Both the position numbers and the translations under genes were made by a program. This document shows, piece after piece, positions 63,858 to 64,000 of a DNA stretch of 64,000 nucleotides (position 1 is the first letter of the stretch; every line of letters begins with the position of its first letter). The notes beneath the pieces were generated by a model that did no database searches, had not been told where the DNA came from, and saw nothing but the letters and a program-made list of their open reading frames with translations. Origin of the DNA: JAKZVK01 sp965237575 (GTDB taxonomy: Bacteria > Acidobacteriota > Terriglobia > Bryobacterales > UBA6623). The DNA is taken from assembly GCA_965237575.1 (NCBI GenBank), contig CBDEGI010000004.1, positions 1,922,001 through 1,986,000 on the forward strand, read 5' to 3'.

Positions 63858-64000
63858 TCAGCCGCCCAGGGCGCGTTTCTGACGCAGGTATTCCTCTCGC
63901 AGAACGTCGAAATACCACCCCTTGCTGCGGGAAGGGACGTTCGCGGACCAGATCGCGGCCTCGGCGCTCAGCTGGCAATTCGCGAAGACGGACATCGGAA
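63858..64000 (-). CDS. C-terminal fragment of an unidentified protein, cut by the window edge
   Basis: On the minus strand a frame open from the window edge ends at TGA 63858-63860. It reads MSVFANCQLSAEAAIWS then RSKGWYFDVLREEYLRQKRALGG. The internal ATG at 63994 could start a 45-residue peptide, but the frame may extend beyond the edge. The Trp-Tyr-Phe and Arg-rich end look like the last helix of an enzyme; no family was recognised. Confidence 0.35.
   Translation of the reverse strand, partial: PMSVFANCQLSAEAAIWSANVPSRSKGWYFDVLREEYLRQKRALGG

Overview
The window is 64 kb of GC-rich bacterial DNA. Several traits point to an uncultured member of the Acidobacteriota or a nearby phylum: a Ser/Thr kinase fused to a TolB-like propeller, a compact type II secretion/type IV pilus-like operon with a GspG-type pseudopilin, a Na+-NQR operon, a CocE-type hydrolase and a PQQ-like propeller protein. 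This is inference from gene content; there is no rRNA in the window.

Layout, left part (1-36.3 kb, mostly chromosomal core). A frameshifted XRE-type antitoxin fragment sits at the left edge, followed by an exported CocE/NonD hydrolase, a sodium:solute symporter and a DinB protein. A minus-strand operon (12.8-4.7 kb) reads lolA-like, gspF, gspE, pilM, pilN, pilO, pilP-like and a pseudopilin with a very long Gln/Gly/Pro-rich tail. MerR and ThiS-like genes follow. The plus-strand operon nqrABCDEF-apbE-nqrM (14.6-22.1 kb) encodes the Na+-translocating NADH:quinone reductase with its flavin transferase and iron-sulfur maturation factor; nqrC carries a one-base frameshift. Next come an exported RraA-like protein, the Ser/Thr kinase gene (broken by a 276-bp element), a PQQ-like propeller protein, a NosL-like protein, an UMF1-type transporter, a three-domain ACP/acyl-AMP ligase/acyltransferase, glutathione peroxidase, an M50 protease and a peroxiredoxin. 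tRNA-Lys(CUU) at 36.24 kb marks the end of this part.

Right part (36.3-64 kb, accessory). It is full of mobile-element debris: IS1380, IS630, IS481/ISNCY and IS1595 remnants, plus many copies of a small element with IS1595-like ends. Embedded in it are two paralogous small CDWG-motif proteins, two SCO1/SenC copper chaperones followed by a cytochrome c/periplasmic-binding-protein fusion, a broken Fic gene, a sugar-nucleotide epimerase gene split by an array of four small elements, and a surface-glycan cassette (propeller transferase-like protein, methyltransferase, TauD-type oxygenase, capsule-synthesis protein, glycosyltransferase, GNAT/FemAB-like acyltransferase). At the right end a translationally coupled minus-strand operon encodes a giant multicopper oxidase split into two reading frames (1326 and about 1060 residues, with unusual Cys-rich inserts) and a YncE-type propeller. 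The SCO and cytochrome genes and the oxidase operon face each other across about 9.4 kb and probably form one copper-dependent extracellular oxidation system.

The most striking unexplained structure is the small-element family. Near-identical copies, with 8-bp target duplications, lie inside the kinase gene, in a tandem pair at 37.1-37.7 kb and in a four-unit array inside the epimerase gene. In both multi-copy sites the 8-bp target is repeated between neighbouring units, as if new copies insert again and again at the same site. Removing the insertions restores both host genes in frame.
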